From Planctomycetota bacterium (GTDB lineage: Bacteria > Planctomycetota > GCA-002687715 > DRQF01): DNA of 15,895 nucleotides. Within the stretch, counting starts at the first letter, position 1; each line of letters opens with the position of its first letter. Below the pieces are notes generated by a model that worked only from the letters and a program-made list of their open reading frames with translations, had not been told where the DNA came from and ran no database searches. Positions 13,951 to 15,895 of this stretch are shown here, one piece after another. The stretch is taken from NCBI GenBank assembly GCA_024275615.1, contig JAJRYU010000049.1:1-15895 (forward strand), in the 5' to 3' direction. Made by a program: the position numbers and the translations under genes.

Positions 13951-15309
13951 TTGAAGGTTCTGATTGCGGACGATGAGCAGAGTATTGTGGCCACTCTTGC
14001 CGATGACGTCACTGACGCCGGGCATGAAGTTCACACTGTTGCTGACGGGAATCGGGCACTCGATTATCTCAAGAGAGAGAATGTCGACTGCTTGATCACG
14101 GATATCAACATGCCGGGCATGAACGGCTTGGAACTTCTTGAAAACGCCCGCGCTCTCAAACCAGAGATCCAAGTGGTTGTCATTACTGGATTCGCCACGA
14201 TTGAGGGGGCGGTCAAAGCAATGAAACTCGGGGCAGCTGAGTTTGTCCAAAAACCCTTTTTGAATGAACAGATCCTCTCGATTCTCGAACGATTGGCCAC
14301 TCTTGTCGATCTCCAGCGCCAGAACGCGTCGATGCGAGAGCAACTCGATGATGTCCACGGTTTCGACAATGTCGTCGGTTCAAGTCGCAACATGGAAATA
14401 GTCTTCAAGGCGTTGCGACAAGTTTCGAAATCTGATTCGAACATTCTCATCACCGGGGAAACGGGAACGGGCAAGGAAGTGATTGCCAGGGCGATCCATA
14501 ACAATAGCTTGCGCCGGGAAGGTCCCTTGGTGGCGATTTCCTGCGGTGCCATTCCTTCGGCTCTCTTGGAAGATGAGCTTTTTGGCCACGAGAAGGGTGC
14601 TTTCACTGATGCTCGTGAACGCAAGATTGGTCGTTTTGAGAGGGCGGATTCTGGTTCGATTTTTCTCGATGACATCGATGACATGCCGTTGGAAACTCAA
14701 GTCAAACTTCTGCGAATTCTCCAGGAACGTGAATTTGAGAGATTGGGCGGCGAAAAGACTATCAAGATTGATGTGCGGGTTATTGCCGCGACCAAAGTCG
14801 ATCTCCGGGAGCATGTTCAGGCCGGCAAATTTAGGGAAGATTTGTACTACCGTCTCAACGTCGTTCCAGTGAAATTGCCTCCGCTTCGTGAACGAGATGG
14901 TGACATTGCACTGCTCGCTCGACACTTTATTGGCAAATATAGCCGGGGACGGGACTATGAGATCAAGGCGGACGTTCTACAGGCCATGGAAGGATATTAT
15001 TGGCCCGGTAATGTCCGTGAACTGGAGCATGCCGTCGAAAGAGCGATTGCTTTTGCTGGCAGCGCTCGATTCCTCAAGAAAGAATACTTGGTCGAGGTCT
15101 CCCCGATTCACAAGAAGGCTCTAGCAATCCCTAACGACTTGGTGAAATTGAAGACCTACGTTGAAGAGGCGGAGAAAGAGCATATTACGAACATCTTGAA
15201 GGCCACCAACGGCCACAAGGCCCAAGCTGCGGATGTTCTTGGTATCAGCCGCAAGAACCTCTGGGAGAAGATGCGTCACTACGAAATTGATGTCAACAAC
15301 GATAGCTGA
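13951..15309 (+). CDS. sigma-54-dependent response regulator, NtrC family
   Basis: Transcription activator of 452 residues: receiver (1-120), AAA+ sigma-54 interaction domain (about 140-370) and Fis-type HTH (about 408-445). The receiver is complete: D7 and D8, phosphoacceptor D51 (ITDINMPG), T79 and K101. Walker A is GETGTGKE (169-176), and FREDLYYRLN and the sensor region LPPLRERDGDI are conserved. Two key motifs depart from consensus: the sigma-54-contact loop is GAFTDA (216-221), not GAFTGA, and Walker B ends LDDIDDMP (with D240-D241) where LDEIGDMP is usual. The HTH reads HKAQAADVLGISRKNLWEKM. The start is TTG 13951, set by the strong ribosome site. It lies 69 bp after the FemAB gene and 8 bp before lpxH. 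No sensor kinase is adjacent. Targets are unknown; an envelope or glycan regulon is inferred from its neighbours. Confidence 0.95.
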   Translation: MKVLIADDEQSIVATLADDVTDAGHEVHTVADGNRALDYLKRENVDCLITDINMPGMNGLELLENARALKPEIQVVVITGFATIEGAVKAMKLGAAEFVQKPFLNEQILSILERLATLVDLQRQNASMREQLDDVHGFDNVVGSSRNMEIVFKALRQVSKSDSNILITGETGTGKEVIARAIHNNSLRREGPLVAISCGAIPSALLEDELFGHEKGAFTDARERKIGRFERADSGSIFLDDIDDMPLETQVKLLRILQEREFERLGGEKTIKIDVRVIAATKVDLREHVQAGKFREDLYYRLNVVPVKLPPLRERDGDIALLARHFIGKYSRGRDYEIKADVLQAMEGYYWPGNVRELEHAVERAIAFAGSARFLKKEYLVEVSPIHKKALAIPNDLVKLKTYVEEAEKEHITNILKATNGHKAQAADVLGISRKNLWEKMRHYEIDVNNDS

Positions 15310-15317
15310 CCGGCATT

Positions 15318-15895
15318 ATGGCGAAGAGAATTTGGTTCATATCGGACATCCACTTGACCTTTGGGGATCAACCCTACCTGGATCAATTCTTGGGATTTCT
15401 CGACGCCGCGATGAAAAGTTGCGATCAGCTCTACATTGTTGGTGACCTCTTCGAATTCTGGATCGGTGATCGCCAGGCCAAAATTCCGTTTTATCGTCCA
15501 CTTTTTCAGAAGTTTTCACAAGCGACTCGCGGAGGACTCGCGGTTTTTGTCGTCCACGGCAACCGCGACTTCTTGATGGGAAGGAGTTTTGAGGAAGCCG
15601 GTGTCACTATGCTCCCTGAGTGCGTTGTATTGGAGCTGGCTGAGAAGAAAGTTCATGTCTCTCACGGCGATCAATTCTGCATTCACGATCATTCCTACCA
15701 GCGCGCCAGGAAGGTGATGCGTTCCGCCGTCCCCAGGTGGGTGGCTGCCGTTCTTCCGGCCTTTGTGGGTTTGTTCCTTGCCCGGGCATATCGAAGAATC
15801 AGCAAGCGGAAGATTGCCAAGAAAAAGGCTCATACGGGCGACCGGTATCACACGATTCATGACGGTTTGGTTGCCGAACTTGAGCGCAATGGGCA
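15318..15895 (+). CDS. lpxH: UDP-2,3-diacylglucosamine diphosphatase LpxH-like, partial (3' end missing)
   Basis: Metallophosphoesterase of lipid A synthesis that splits UDP-2,3-diacylglucosamine to lipid X and UMP at the inner membrane. The first 192 codons are present. Metal-site motifs appear in family order: FISDIHLTFGD (7-17), YIVGDLFEFWIGD, VVHGNRDFLMGRSF, and VSHGDQFCIHDHSY. A hydrophobic, basic stretch follows (VAAVLPAFVGLFLARAYRRISKRK), as in the membrane-associating cap of LpxH. The C-terminal histidine motif is beyond the edge. ATG 15318 lies 8 bases after the response regulator stop and has no strong ribosome site, so coupled translation is likely. The gene supports an LPS-bearing outer membrane. 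A related UDP-sugar pyrophosphatase is the main alternative, but the motif set fits LpxH. Confidence 0.88.
   Translation, partial: MAKRIWFISDIHLTFGDQPYLDQFLGFLDAAMKSCDQLYIVGDLFEFWIGDRQAKIPFYRPLFQKFSQATRGGLAVFVVHGNRDFLMGRSFEEAGVTMLPECVVLELAEKKVHVSHGDQFCIHDHSYQRARKVMRSAVPRWVAAVLPAFVGLFLARAYRRISKRKIAKKKAHTGDRYHTIHDGLVAELERNG

Overview
The window comes from a Gram-negative bacterium of moderate G+C content (roughly 50-55% by eye). The evidence is an LpxH-type lipid A enzyme at the right edge, a Gram-negative-type DnaK, two sigma-54 activator genes, a FemAB protein of the type found with XrtA/PEP-CTERM systems, and a GldA/F/G-DUF4340 transport cassette. Several genes start with TTG or GTG. I cannot assign a phylum: the gene mix would suit a deltaproteobacterial/myxobacterial lineage or a PVC- or Acidobacteria-like lineage. 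No tRNA, rRNA, CRISPR array or insertion sequence is visible.

Layout. (1) 1-2296: the last 18 codons of a sigma-54 activator (Fis-type HTH), then a 236-bp gap, then dnaK with a strong intrinsic terminator. The gap holds a 17-bp palindrome, a well-formed -24/-12 (sigma-54) promoter match, and two back-to-back hairpins just before the dnaK ribosome site. (2) 2335-3294, minus strand: a PAPS-dependent-type sulfotransferase convergent with dnaK. (3) 3613-8688, plus strand: four overlapping or abutting genes encoding an ABC ATPase, an ABC-2 permease, a GldG-like protein and a DUF4340 protein, apparently one membrane complex. (4) 8733-10238, minus strand: a diguanylate cyclase with a degenerate receiver, GAF and GGDEF domains, convergent with the cassette. 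(5) A divergent intergenic region of about 595 bp with a CGATT tandem repeat. (6) 10834-15895, plus strand: two polyprenyl-phosphate-type GT2 glycosyltransferases (the second lacks its DxD motif), a FemAB-family protein, an NtrC-type response regulator with unusual ATPase motifs, and lpxH, cut by the window edge.

How they may work together. Region 6 reads as an envelope or surface-glycan operon with an embedded regulator. Region 3 is a self-contained transporter-like complex. The most notable reading is region 1: an enhancer-binding protein gene, an enhancer-like palindrome, a sigma-54-type promoter and a structured leader placed in order before dnaK. This suggests sigma-54 control of the chaperone, which would be unusual. 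That is an inference from sequence motifs only.
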